IMG/VR virus record: IMGVR_UViG_3300021976_000035
Coordinates: 1-41,953 of that record
From: a virus
Length of the DNA: 41,953 bases
Strand: one strand, 5' to 3'
Part shown: one piece after another, positions 16,801 to 23,712 of the stretch
Position numbering within the stretch: position 1 is the first letter of the stretch
Layout of the letters: each line of letters starts with the position of its first letter
Made by a program: the position numbers and the translations under genes
The notes under the pieces: model-generated
Told to the model about the DNA's origin: nothing
The model's input: only the letters and a program-made list of their open reading frames with translations
The model's database searches: none

Positions 16801-18422
16801 TGGGTATAACGCTTCTGTCGAATGCTATTCAGAAACTGAGTGGTATGTCATGGAAGAATATTGCAAAGGGTTTGGGTGTTCTCGCAGGAGCACTTGGGAT
16901 TCTTGTCCTTGCTGGACTAGGTGCAGAAGCTGTTATACCAGGACTTCTTGTCTTGGGTGTTGCTGCATTAGGTTTAGGAGCCGGGTTGGCTCTTGCTGGT
17001 ATAGGTATAGGTGCACTTGCTAACGGTCTGGCTGCTTTGGCTAAGAGCGGTGCGCAAGGTATTGCGGTTCTACTCAAGGCTTTCCAGACGTTCATTGCGC
17101 AAATTCCTACCGTTGCAACGGCACTAGCAGTAGGGTTTGTTAACGTACTGAAGAAGATTGGCGAGAACGGTCCAGCTATTACCGCAGCATTCATCGTTAT
17201 TATCGGATCTATACTAACTGCAATCACGGTTAATATTCCTAAATTTGGTCTATTGATGACCACGCTTATCACTACAATGCTCGCGGTATTGTTAACAAAC
17301 GGGCCTAGAATTATCGCCGCAGGATTAACGTTGCTTATTCAGCTACTCCAAGGCGTTTCGAATAACATGCCTAAGGTTACTGCTTTAGTTGCCGATATAA
17401 TCGTTAAATTCCTTACTGCTTTGGCAGCGAAAACGCCAGCTATTGTTACTGCTGGTTTGACTCTGCTTATCCAGTTCTTGCTGGGCATTAGCAGGAACGT
17501 TGGACGAGTAGCTGGTGCTGTTGGCAGCATTATCACTTCGTTCATCAATGCCGTATCTAGTAATGTAGGGAGAATTGTTACTGCTGGCGCTAATGCTGTT
17601 ATCAGTTTCGTTAGTGGTCTCGGTAGAAACGCTAGTAGGATCGTCGCGGCTGGTGTTACAGCTATTATAAGCTTTATATCTGGCCTTGGTACACAAGGTG
17701 TGAAGATTGCCAACGCCGCAGGAAAAACGATTCTTGATTTCCTCAGAGGTCTTCAAGGTGCAATTAGAACCTACGAGCCTCAGATCATTTCCGCCATGTT
17801 TGGCGTAGGCGTAGCAATGATCGAAGGTATTATCGATGGACTAGGAGATATCGCTGGACAAATCACCAAGAAGATCACCGGTGGTCTAGGTGGCGTTGTA
17901 AACAACGTAAAGAACTTCCTCCATGTTGGTGTACCGTCGAAGCTCTTCGCTGATGAGATTGGTTCAACGATTCCACTAGGTATTGCATTGGGAATCGATC
18001 AGGAAGCTCATGTTGTTAATAAATCGGCAGTAAACATGGTCGATGGCTTGGTTAACACCATGGGTAAATCTCTTTCTGGAGTTCCCGATATGTTGGCTGG
18101 AATCATTAATTTGGATCCAACCATTTCTCCTGTGTTGGATTTAACAAATCTTCAGAAAACTGCCACACAAATTCCTAAGATTTTGGCTCCGGGGGTAATT
18201 TCCCCAACTGTTTCTAGAAACCAGGCTGTTTCTGCAGCAACATCAATAACTGCCGGATCGCAATCGCCTGTTGAGAAGGCTACGAACGCTACACCTACTG
18301 GTCCGACTACTGTTGAATTCAATCAGACTAATATCTCTCCAAAGACTTTGTCAGCGGTAGAGATTTATAGGAATACTAAGAACCAACTCTCTCTCGCGAA
18401 GGAGGCGTTGAAGATCTCATGA
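13890..18422 (+). CDS. tape measure protein
   Basis: At 1510 residues this is the longest protein in the window; it sets tail length and may help DNA cross the envelope. The N-terminal part has typical segments such as YETQLNAVQTILANTASQ and MYQLSQAIAANKVGLQDWNS. Residues ~650-1080 are strongly hydrophobic and include about five repeats of a module with LNWTEMGKGLVGIGAGL-like sequence, each followed by a hydrophobic helix and sometimes LMPKGM. A later segment has repeated FISGLG/FVSGLG units. The C-terminal region carries NFLHVGVPSKLFADEIGSTIP, common in tape measures. There is no peptidase motif that I can see. The start overlaps the previous gene by ATGA. Confidence 0.93.
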   Translation: MSGVDDRVVSMDFQNSRFERGVSTTISSLAKLKDSLNFSGSKKGLDELQASGSRFNLSGMSTSITGVSGKLLAMGTIGITALANITNRAVNAGLTLAKSLTIAPITSGFHEYETQLNAVQTILANTASQGAKIGDVNKALNQLNTYSDKTIYNFSEMAKNIGTFTAAGVDLKTSVASIKGIANIAALSGSTSEQASTAMYQLSQAIAANKVGLQDWNSVVNAGMGGKAFQEALFNTGKNLKTIKGVDIHTTFDQWTKAGNSFRGSLQDGWLTGKVLTQTLDTFTGDLTDAQLKAMGYNKDQILQIQALAKNASNAATKVKTMSQLIDTTKEAIGSGWTQTWQIFFGNFDEARTTFTNFSQSINQFVSNSANARNKVLGDWKTLGGRAVLLQSISQIFEALGAVLIPIKEAFREFFPAKTGRDLYNMTVGFKNFLDEITVGVKTSENIKRTFAGLFAVVDIGRQILRGIINVFGTLLGTIFTGSGSITAFTANIGDFLVALDQSLKKGGQINDFFNKLADILAVPLAILIEVAKAVYGLFDGFNQDDATGMSDSVSRIGQRLDGLNSSMGRVVDFFQKVKAKIQPGIDSIEKAFNKIGEVIANAFSEAQFSGILDVVNTGLLAGLALLIRKFLKNGLKLDFSGGLVDSIKGTFDGLTATMKSMQTQLKANTLEKIAIAIGVLTASVLVLSLIDSAKLSKALAAMAVGFGELLAAMALLTKISGSAGFAKVPIIASSMILLSTAVLILTFALRNLSGLDWGQLAKGLAGLAGILLLLSIAVKPLSANSSGMITAGIGITALAVALNIMYLAVLAFSTLNTKAMIKGLAGVAGALVAVALAARLMPKGMVATGAGLLEISIALNALYLAIKLFSTLNWTEMGKGLVGIGAGLIVIAGAMHLMPKGMVLQAAALDLIAVALLGIGKAVGNMGSLNWTQIGKGLGTMAATLLILAGALHLMQSTLSGAASLALAAVGITLLSNAIQKLSGMSWKNIAKGLGVLAGALGILVLAGLGAEAVIPGLLVLGVAALGLGAGLALAGIGIGALANGLAALAKSGAQGIAVLLKAFQTFIAQIPTVATALAVGFVNVLKKIGENGPAITAAFIVIIGSILTAITVNIPKFGLLMTTLITTMLAVLLTNGPRIIAAGLTLLIQLLQGVSNNMPKVTALVADIIVKFLTALAAKTPAIVTAGLTLLIQFLLGISRNVGRVAGAVGSIITSFINAVSSNVGRIVTAGANAVISFVSGLGRNASRIVAAGVTAIISFISGLGTQGVKIANAAGKTILDFLRGLQGAIRTYEPQIISAMFGVGVAMIEGIIDGLGDIAGQITKKITGGLGGVVNNVKNFLHVGVPSKLFADEIGSTIPLGIALGIDQEAHVVNKSAVNMVDGLVNTMGKSLSGVPDMLAGIINLDPTISPVLDLTNLQKTATQIPKILAPGVISPTVSRNQAVSAATSITAGSQSPVEKATNATPTGPTTVEFNQTNISPKTLSAVEIYRNTKNQLSLAKEALKIS

Positions 18423-19231
18423 TTGTTACTAAATACGCTCTCGTTGGCGACGAAACAGTTAACTTACCGATCACTGGCGTCTTGCCTTCCGATAAATTCA
18501 TTCTAAAAGGCATCGATGGTTTAGGTCCCCCTGATTTCTTAGTCAATATTGGAAAGACCTTGTCACAGGGCGGAGTTTTTCAAGGAACTCAACCACAACA
18601 AAGGCAGTTGGTTATTCGTGTCGGTTTGAATCCCGATTATTCTGTAGGTGAAACCGTTGAAGGTTTGAGAGAAACCCTATACGGAATGATTGTTCCATCA
18701 GTCGGAGCAACTACATTCCAAATTTGGAACGGAGCAACACTTACAGCTATTGCTCTTGGCTGGGTTGCTAAGATGGAAATAGTACCATTCGCTAAGGATC
18801 CAGAAGTTCAAATCACTTTTGATTGTCAAGATGCATATTTCACAGCACCAGAATTCATAAACCTAGATCTCTCCACCATGAGCAAAACGACATTAACAAT
18901 TGATAATATTGGTTCGGTTCCTACTGGGGTGTATTTGCAACTAACTCTAACGGCAAATCGATCATCGTTCAATATGGTGAGATCAAGTTCCATTGATGGA
19001 ATATTTATTAGTTATGCTTTTCTCAGTGGTGACGAAATAGATATAGATACTCGAGATGGTTCGAGAAATGTATGGGTTGATAGAGCTGGTGTAACGACGA
19101 GTTTAATTGATGTTACGAATCTTACGTGGGGTTGGTTGCAGCTTAATCGAGGAATTAATTCGTTCATAATGCCAACAACGAGTTTTAATTATAATAGTGG
19201 TGTTTATACTCCACACTATTTGGGGGTGTGA
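18419..19231 (+). CDS. distal tail protein (Dit-like)
   Basis: A 270-residue protein immediately after the tape measure, the normal position of the distal tail protein that forms the hub between tube and baseplate. Supporting features are a beta-rich N-terminal half with FILKGIDGLGPPDF and PQQRQLVIRVGLNPDYS, a middle IQITFDCQDAYF-like segment (VQITFDCQDAYFTAPEF) and a C-terminal half with jelly-roll-like alternation. It overlaps the tape measure by ATGA. An AAGGAGG site (18398-18404) lies within the end of the tape measure gene. No receptor-binding domain is obvious. Confidence 0.7.
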   Translation: MIVTKYALVGDETVNLPITGVLPSDKFILKGIDGLGPPDFLVNIGKTLSQGGVFQGTQPQQRQLVIRVGLNPDYSVGETVEGLRETLYGMIVPSVGATTFQIWNGATLTAIALGWVAKMEIVPFAKDPEVQITFDCQDAYFTAPEFINLDLSTMSKTTLTIDNIGSVPTGVYLQLTLTANRSSFNMVRSSSIDGIFISYAFLSGDEIDIDTRDGSRNVWVDRAGVTTSLIDVTNLTWGWLQLNRGINSFIMPTTSFNYNSGVYTPHYLGV

Positions 19232-19233
19232 TT

Positions 19234-20334
19234 ATGGTTATGGATCTGCTTCGTTTGAGTGAAACAACTAGACGAACAGAAGGAACGATTGAAGGTTGGG
19301 ATTCTCTTATCTGGACAGAGAGATATAATGATCTAGGAGAATTCCAGCTAAAATCCCCAAATATCAATTCTCTGATGACCATTATGCCCAAGGGTTCATA
19401 TTGTGCTATTCGGCAAAGTGATCAGCCAATGCGTGTTGAGAATCATCTTATCGAAATCGACGATGATGGTAATGAAATATTAACCGTCTCTGGACGAGCA
19501 ATGGAATGTGTTCTTGAGGATCGAACAACTCTTAATACTTTTGCTGGATTTGGAACATCACCAGGCGTTACACCAGTAAATATTCCTAACTTCCAAACGG
19601 TAATTGATGGTGCGATGTCGATTCATATTAATGACCCATCGTTTATGTATCCTGTCGAGGAAGATAGAATTGACGAAATAACGTTTGCGGACGAATTTTC
19701 TGCGGGAAGTTTTCCAAATTATGATATTAGTTCTACTCCAGAAGGTCAGTTGGATACACTTATCTATGCTGAATTAAAACAATGTAATTATGGGCTACGA
19801 GGGATTAGGCCAAAAGGAACCGATAGTGGTTTTGTTATTAGTCTATATCGTGGAAACGATTTAACTAGCGATGTTATTTTTCGAAGCAATCTGGGTAATA
19901 TCAAAGTAAAGTCATATTTATTCTCAATAAAAGGTTCTAAAAACGTTGGTTATATTCGTACCATCCATGGTGGAGGTCAATATACTATACCTGGTTTAAC
20001 ACCAACGCCTGAAGGATTAGACAGACGTGATCTCTATATTGATGGATCAGATAATGACACAGCAGCTGGAGCAACGCTTACGTCTATGAATAAACAACGA
20101 GTTCAATCTGAATTATTGAAGAATACCGAAACCAGTACGTTTGATTTCGAAATTCTTCCCTCTAATCCTTATATTTTCGGAATTAGCTATAATCTCGGGG
20201 ATGTTGTTAGGGTTGAGGCCGACTATGGCCTGTCTCAAGATATGCGCGTAAGTGAATTCATTCGGACGGAAGACGAACAAGGTTATCGGGAATTTCCAAC
20301 CCTGGTTGAAGATATTCCTGCCGAGTATATCTAA
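19234..20334 (+). CDS. Gp37-like tail protein (ReqiPepy6 type, Tal-like)
   Basis: A 366-residue protein resembling the Gp37-like tail family named from Rhodococcus phage ReqiPepy6. Visible signatures are GWDSLIWTERYNDLGEFQLKSP near the N-terminus, LIEIDDDGNEILTVSGRAMECVLEDR, and a C-terminal FEILPSNPYIFGISYNLGDVV. It likely builds the tail tip beneath the distal tail protein. The frame also opens at GTG 19228, overlapping the previous stop; ATG 19234 is preferred because TGGGGGTG lies 5 nt upstream, and ATG 19240 is a further option. No lytic domain is attached, unlike many Tal proteins. Confidence 0.72.
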   Translation: MVMDLLRLSETTRRTEGTIEGWDSLIWTERYNDLGEFQLKSPNINSLMTIMPKGSYCAIRQSDQPMRVENHLIEIDDDGNEILTVSGRAMECVLEDRTTLNTFAGFGTSPGVTPVNIPNFQTVIDGAMSIHINDPSFMYPVEEDRIDEITFADEFSAGSFPNYDISSTPEGQLDTLIYAELKQCNYGLRGIRPKGTDSGFVISLYRGNDLTSDVIFRSNLGNIKVKSYLFSIKGSKNVGYIRTIHGGGQYTIPGLTPTPEGLDRRDLYIDGSDNDTAAGATLTSMNKQRVQSELLKNTETSTFDFEILPSNPYIFGISYNLGDVVRVEADYGLSQDMRVSEFIRTEDEQGYREFPTLVEDIPAEYI

Positions 20335-20363
20335 TTCCCCAAAAGATATAGGAGGAACCGTGC

Positions 20364-20639
20364 GTGGATCCGACAGTACAAGTTGCCCTCATTGGTATTT
20401 TTATTACCATCATAACAACAATAGGATTAGTTGTCGTAACGGTAATAAATAGTCGACGAGAAAAAAGCGATAGCGCACAAAAGGCGTTAGAAAGCGTTCA
20501 TCGAGAACGCATCGAATTCAAAGACGAAATAATTGCCGATCTACGTTCTGATCTTGTAGATGCTTATCGAGAAATAAAAAACCTTACAGCCATTCCACAA
20601 GAGGAACGGGAGAAGGGTAAACATGGACGACATGAATGA
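20364..20639 (+). CDS. small membrane protein, possible holin-like or fibre accessory
   Basis: A 91-residue protein with one clear membrane segment near residues 5-27 (VQVALIGIFITIITTIGLVVVTV) followed by a charged coiled-coil-like helix (REKSDSAQKALESVHRER...). The topology fits either a small holin/antiholin or an anchor protein. It sits between the tail tip and the collagen-like protein in the lysis end of the late operon. GTG 20364 is chosen because AGGAGGAA is 6 nt upstream. No family can be named with certainty. Confidence 0.6.
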   Translation: MDPTVQVALIGIFITIITTIGLVVVTVINSRREKSDSAQKALESVHRERIEFKDEIIADLRSDLVDAYREIKNLTAIPQEEREKGKHGRHE

Positions 20640-21327
20640 GCATGATACCCGAATCGTCCGTGAAGCCGTTAGTGAGAGTAAGAACCCTAGAACTCGGTGG
20701 CTTATTTGGATTCTGAGTTTTATTGCTCTGACTAGTTGTATATCGGCGTTAACGGCAGCTTGGTATATTTGGGATAAGAAACAAACTCAAGTAAATGCTG
20801 GCAGAAATTTAGCAATTCAAGTCCAAACCGCATGCAAACAGGGATATTTAGCTGGTCAGCTGTGCACAACGGCTAAGGACGTAGAGAAAGTCGCTAAGGA
20901 TGGACCTCAGGGCCCCCCAGGGGCTGCTGGCGGAAGTGGTCCTCAGGGTCCAGCTGGTCCTAAGGGCGATACAGGTACCAACGGAGCTCCTGGGTTGCCA
21001 GGTGTGAATGGAGCTAAAGGTGATCCCGGTTCGGTGGGTCCACAGGGTTTGAAAGGTATCGTTGGCGATGCTGGTTCTGAAGGGGATCAGGGAATCCAAG
21101 GGATACCCGGACCAACGGGTCCTAAAGGAGATACCGGCGATACCGGCGATACTGGTGATCAAGGAGTAAAGGGTGACGTTGGTGATACCGGTCCTAAAGG
21201 AGATACCGGCGACAGTGCTTTTCCATTCACTTTTGAATTCACCATTCCCGCGACTCTCACCTCACCAGCGATAACATACTCGGTAACGTGTACGTCGTCA
21301 ACAGAATGTGTAGTCACCCAAAATTAA
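20623..21327 (+). CDS. membrane-anchored collagen-like protein
   Basis: A 234-residue protein. Residues 1-26 are charged, ~27-48 form a membrane segment (WLIWILSFIALTSCISALTAAW), and ~93-198 are an almost unbroken Gly-X-Y repeat with many Pro, Lys and Asp residues (GPKGDTG units). The last ~36 residues are a small Thr/Ser-rich beta-like tail with two cysteines. The repeat should form a collagen triple helix. A membrane anchor is odd for a virion fibre; possible roles include a surface-displayed host modifier or a spanin/holin-associated stalk. It overlaps the previous gene by 17 nt, and GAGAAGGG precedes the ATG. Confidence 0.75.
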   Translation: MDDMNEHDTRIVREAVSESKNPRTRWLIWILSFIALTSCISALTAAWYIWDKKQTQVNAGRNLAIQVQTACKQGYLAGQLCTTAKDVEKVAKDGPQGPPGAAGGSGPQGPAGPKGDTGTNGAPGLPGVNGAKGDPGSVGPQGLKGIVGDAGSEGDQGIQGIPGPTGPKGDTGDTGDTGDQGVKGDVGDTGPKGDTGDSAFPFTFEFTIPATLTSPAITYSVTCTSSTECVVTQN

Positions 21328-21339
21328 ATGGAGGATATT

Positions 21340-21759
21340 ATGACCGATTCCAACCTTCCTGATATTGCTGTTCCTGCTAATCCACCCACACATGCCGCAG
21401 AAGTTCCAGTGAAAGATCATCTGCTGAGCAATAAGTTTTATGACGTATTGAAGTTCATTGCGCAGGTATTCCTGCCTGCGGTGGGTACGTTATATTCTGC
21501 TCTTTCTGGCATGTGGGGATTCCCCAACGTCACACAGGTAGTTGGATCAATTGTAGCTGTGGATTTGTTCCTGGGTGTTCTCCTGGGACTAAGTACAAAT
21601 TCGTATAATTATAGTTCCAGTAAGTTTGATGGGACAATTGAGGTCGAAACAGCAGATACTGGGAAAAAGACCTTTACGCTCGCTCTTGATTCATCTCCTG
21701 AAGAGTTAGAGGATAAAGAAGAAGTCGTGTTCAACGTTCATAAGAATCTTCCAGAGTAG
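21340..21759 (+). CDS. holin (r1t-like)
   Basis: A 139-residue membrane protein in the lysis position. After an N-terminal soluble segment it has KFYDVLKFIAQVFLPAVGTLYSAL and QVVGSIVAVDLFLGVLLGLST, two hydrophobic helices characteristic of the r1t-type holin family, then an acidic C-terminal tail. It would permeabilise the membrane for the endolysin at 850-1713. ATG 21340 is preferred over in-frame ATG 21328 because GGAGGAT lies between them, 3-4 nt before the later start. It ends the late gene block; the first copy of the repeated promoter module follows it. Confidence 0.8.
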   Translation: MTDSNLPDIAVPANPPTHAAEVPVKDHLLSNKFYDVLKFIAQVFLPAVGTLYSALSGMWGFPNVTQVVGSIVAVDLFLGVLLGLSTNSYNYSSSKFDGTIEVETADTGKKTFTLALDSSPEELEDKEEVVFNVHKNLPE

Positions 21760-21762
21760 TGG

Positions 21763-21788
21763 GTCGCATAGTTAACTTGGACTATAAT
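21763..21788 (+). promoter_or_regulatory. promoter module copy 1 (GTCGCA-N14-TATAATGAGA)
   Basis: GTCGCA at 21763-21768, then 14 nt, then TATAAT at 21783-21788 followed by GAGACC. The ATG of the next gene is 30 nt from the start of TATAAT. The same box, spacing and GAGA tail recur five more times downstream, so this is very likely a promoter for the small-gene region. Confidence 0.8.
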
Positions 21789-21812
21789 GAGACCCCTATT
21801 TAAGGAGAACGC

Positions 21813-22097
21813 ATGTTCATCAACAAACCTCAGTCGAAAACACCACTCGACGAGGTGATCGAAGATGCGCTCGAACAGTTGAAAGGATTAGATGTTTCGG
21901 ATGAGAAGTACACCAACCAGGTGGACAACGTAGAAAAACTTATGAAGCTCAGGCACATAGAAAGGCCAGAGCGATTGAGCAAGGACACGTTGGCCATGGT
22001 TGCGGGTAACCTCTTCGGAATACTCGTAATCGTTGGACACGAACGAGCGCATATCGTGACCTCGAAAGCGCTGAATTTCGTGCTGAAGTCAAGATGA
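21813..22097 (+). CDS. small protein with C-terminal hydrophobic segment, unknown function
   Basis: A 94-residue protein with an acidic helical N-terminal half (TPLDEVIEDALEQLKGLDV, NVEKLMKLRHIE) and a C-terminal hydrophobic segment around TLAMVAGNLFGILVIVGHERAH, ending with basic residues. Small proteins of this pattern are frequent in actinobacterial phages, but I know no function. It is probably a tail-anchored inner-membrane protein. It has its own promoter (copy 1) and a TAAGGAGAAC ribosome site, so it is likely the first gene of the early region. Confidence 0.7.
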   Translation: MFINKPQSKTPLDEVIEDALEQLKGLDVSDEKYTNQVDNVEKLMKLRHIERPERLSKDTLAMVAGNLFGILVIVGHERAHIVTSKALNFVLKSR

Positions 22098-22127
22098 AAC
22101 GCATCACTCAGGAATAGACGAATCGAT

Positions 22128-22180
22128 AGCTATAGGCTGTGTAGAAAATACATAGCTTATAGCTTTTCGTCGTTTCTACA
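22128..22180 (+). other. overlapping inverted repeats between small genes
   Basis: AGCTATAGGCT (22128-22138) pairs with AGCTTATAGCT (22154-22164) with one G-T pair and is followed by TTTTCG, which fits a terminator for the preceding gene. A second perfect repeat, TGTAGAAA (22140-22147) with TTTCTACA (22173-22180), interlocks with the first, so the two stems would compete or form a pseudoknot. Confidence 0.5.
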
Positions 22181-22233
22181 TGCAATATATATTTTTTGGT
22201 CTAAAATACCCCCGGGGCAAATTTCGGATAAAT

Positions 22234-22259
22234 GTCGCAGATATTACGCCGCATATAAT
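22234..22259 (+). promoter_or_regulatory. promoter module copy 2
   Basis: GTCGCA at 22234-22239, 14 nt, TATAAT at 22254-22259, then GAGACCCTA. The start codon of the next gene is again 30 nt from the start of TATAAT. A CCCCGGGG palindrome lies just upstream at 22211-22218. Confidence 0.82.
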
Positions 22260-22283
22260 GAGACCCTAATCTAAGGAGACCAA

Positions 22284-22502
22284 ATGTTCAAGAACCGCTC
22301 ACTCCAAGTGAAAGTTATCAAAGACGACGATCCCCTCATGAAGAACTACAAACCCAAGACTACTCCAGCCGAGTACGTGCAACTAGCGCGTGAGACGGCT
22401 AAGGACGCAGTTAAGGGAGCCGTAGTGCTCATGAGTACATACGTCGCCGCTGATACTGCACGCAGAGTTGTAGTTCACATCGTTGCTACCAAGATCAAGT
22501 AA
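22284..22502 (+). CDS. small protein with central hydrophobic segment, unknown
   Basis: A 72-residue protein: a basic, Pro/Lys-rich N-terminal third (KVIKDDDPLMKNYKPKTTP), then AEYVQLARETAKDAVKGAVVLMSTYVAADTARRVVVHIVATKIK, an amphipathic to hydrophobic helix. It may be membrane-associated. It has its own promoter (copy 2), a CTAAGGAGACC ribosome site and a hairpin terminator directly after the stop, so it is a single-gene transcription unit. I do not recognise the family. Confidence 0.65.
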   Translation: MFKNRSLQVKVIKDDDPLMKNYKPKTTPAEYVQLARETAKDAVKGAVVLMSTYVAADTARRVVVHIVATKIK

Positions 22503-22505
22503 CTC

Positions 22506-22538
22506 AAGCCTCTAGCCCCCACAAGGGCTTTAGGTTTT
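22506..22538 (+). terminator. hairpin terminator
   Basis: CCTCTAGCCC (22509-22518) pairs with GGGCTTTAGG (22525-22534) apart from two central mismatches, with a 6-nt loop, and is followed by TTTT. It lies 4 nt past the preceding stop codon. Confidence 0.6.
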
Positions 22539-22542
22539 GCAA

Positions 22543-22568
22543 TTCGCAGAAAACACACGGCTCATAAT
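22543..22568 (+). promoter_or_regulatory. promoter module copy 3
   Basis: TTCGCA at 22543-22548, 14 nt, CATAAT at 22563-22568, then GAGAAGG. One base differs from the consensus in each box, but spacing and the GAGA tail are kept. It would drive the structured leader and the genes from 22752. Confidence 0.72.
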
Positions 22569-22667
22569 GAGAAGGAAGTCGCAATGTGCGACAGCTATGA
22601 ATAAAGTAGTAGCACTTCTCATTAATTTTTCCGGTCTTGGATATGGAACAGTTTCGTCAACTGTTCT
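22569..22667 (+). promoter_or_regulatory. structured leader with tiny ORF in a hairpin loop
   Basis: Downstream of promoter copy 3 there are three inverted repeats. AATGAGAAG (22566-22574) is perfectly complementary to CTTCTCATT (22615-22623). GTCGCA (22578-22583) and TGCGAC (22587-22592) form a hairpin whose 3-nt loop is an ATG. GAACAGTT (22646-22653) and AACTGTTC (22659-22666) form an 8-bp stem. The ATG opens a six-codon ORF (22584-22604, MCDSYE) preceded by GAAGGAA. This resembles a regulated leader, though the hairpin could also be a protein-binding site because it repeats the promoter box. Confidence 0.5.
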
Positions 22668-22751
22668 GTACCATTGATGTGCCGGATATTCGACGACGAG
22701 GAAAGCCAAGATACTCGTCATAAAACTTTCCATCCGTCTGAGAGGATTGAC

Positions 22752-23018
22752 ATGAAGCTAAAATGTAAAGATCACAACTATCGAGTAATGGTGCTTCGTC
22801 ATCCTCGTGCACCAGAGTGTCCTATTGTGCGACACCGCATGGATGGGTCACCATGTTACAGCGCTACGCTCGTCATTGGCGATCTTCTACTCGATCCACG
22901 AGGTGTTCTCGCATTCGAAGCAGCTAAATCAGTTATATGCCAATCCCCAGCAGAGGATCTTCTTCTATCTATTTTTGGAAATGAGGTTAGCCATGATCGT
23001 AGTAGTAACCAAACGTAG
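22752..23018 (+). CDS. small hypothetical protein
   Basis: An 88-residue basic protein starting MKLKCKDHNYRVMVLRHP, with three cysteines and CYSATLVIGDLLLDPRGVLAFEAAKS in the middle. I do not recognise a family. ATG 22752 follows GAGAGGA; the frame is open further upstream to 22674, but that start lacks a good ribosome site and would overlap the leader hairpin. It is the first gene of an overlapping run (22752, 22993, 23121, 23266, 23709). Confidence 0.5.
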   Translation: MKLKCKDHNYRVMVLRHPRAPECPIVRHRMDGSPCYSATLVIGDLLLDPRGVLAFEAAKSVICQSPAEDLLLSIFGNEVSHDRSSNQT

Positions 23019-23124
23019 GAAGTCATATGGTTTCTTCCATTTCCTATTCGACATCGCTATGGTCTGTCTGACGGGCGGATTGTGGCTGATCTGGATATTC
23101 GTGAGGGAGATGCGTAATCGATGA
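22993..23124 (+). CDS. 43-residue small membrane protein
   Basis: MIVVVTKRRKSYGFFHFLFDIAM and then a hydrophobic segment (VCLTGGLWLIWIFV) ending REMRNR. The basic-hydrophobic-basic layout predicts one membrane helix. Very small proteins of this pattern are common in actinophage genomes, with no known role. It overlaps the previous gene by 26 nt and the next by ATGA, consistent with coupled translation; GAGGTTAG precedes the ATG. Confidence 0.6.
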   Translation: MIVVVTKRRKSYGFFHFLFDIAMVCLTGGLWLIWIFVREMRNR

Positions 23125-23279
23125 AAACTGCCCTCGAGATTGTGGGTATATTCTATGCTGTTTGCATCCTAATCGTCTTGGGGGCTTGTGTCGTTGAATA
23201 TATTTGCCATTCAGTATCGAAGGAGGAGCAAGACCAATTCTTCGCCGATATAGAGGAGTTCCGACGTGACTTTAATTAA
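23121..23279 (+). CDS. 52-residue small membrane protein
   Basis: One membrane helix near residues 5-27 (LEIVGIFYAVCILIVLGACVVEY) followed by an acidic tail ending EEFRRDFN. It starts in an ATGA overlap with the previous gene. Its last codons form the first copy of a 16-bp direct repeat (23264-23279), and the next gene starts inside it at GTG 23266. Function unknown. Confidence 0.55.
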   Translation: MKTALEIVGIFYAVCILIVLGACVVEYICHSVSKEEQDQFFADIEEFRRDFN

Positions 23280-23712
23280 AGAACATCTTTGTCGCTATCA
23301 GGTAATTTATATTTCAGCGACAAGTTCTATGGTCGTCGCAGGAGTTACTTGGTTTATAATGAGAAAGAATACAGGACTGCTTTGCGGGCCTGGCTTCGAA
23401 TTGCTTAGCGAATCGAAGGAACCTGGCAAGGTTGCAGTAAATTCTACTGCTCGTTCTTTCTCTTTTAATTTCCTCACAAAAGATAGTGGCAATCAAAAAA
23501 CTAGAAACAATATCTATGCTACAATCCATAACGGAAATAAAGGATCTTCTGGTTTTATTACACGATCGTTAGATACAGGACAGTTGTTTGAAACACAAAA
23601 AGCTGCAGCAGAAGCATTCGAAATTCCACAATCTATTTTATCCTCACATCTTAATGGAAAATTTGACGATGCAATCGGTTATCATTTTGAGAGAATAGGT
23701 GTTTTAACGTGA
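23266..23712 (+). CDS. membrane-anchored NUMOD1-domain protein
   Basis: A 148-residue protein with a hydrophobic segment near 12-32 (QVIYISATSSMVVAGVTWFIM), a Ser/Asn-rich linker, and a C-terminal NUMOD1-like domain at ~96-145: FITRSLDTGQLFETQKAAAEAF then EIPQSILSSHLNGKF, the strand-HTH pattern of this DNA-binding module. NUMOD1 usually accompanies homing endonucleases, but no nuclease domain is present. A membrane-tethered DNA-binding domain would be a notable design. The gene is flanked by a 16-bp direct repeat, contains a TTGTCGCT/AGCGACAA hairpin (23289-23325) and promoter copy 4. GTG start overlaps the previous gene by 14 nt. Confidence 0.6.
   Translation: MTLIKEHLCRYQVIYISATSSMVVAGVTWFIMRKNTGLLCGPGFELLSESKEPGKVAVNSTARSFSFNFLTKDSGNQKTRNNIYATIHNGNKGSSGFITRSLDTGQLFETQKAAAEAFEIPQSILSSHLNGKFDDAIGYHFERIGVLT
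23335..23360 (+). promoter_or_regulatory. promoter module copy 4 (inside a gene)
   Basis: GTCGCA at 23335-23340, 14 nt, TATAAT at 23355-23360, then GAGAAAG. It matches the consensus exactly but lies within the TM-NUMOD1 coding region, with no start codon at the usual ~30-nt distance. It could drive the DUF6353-like gene at 23709 or be a relic of the inserted DNA. Confidence 0.65.
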
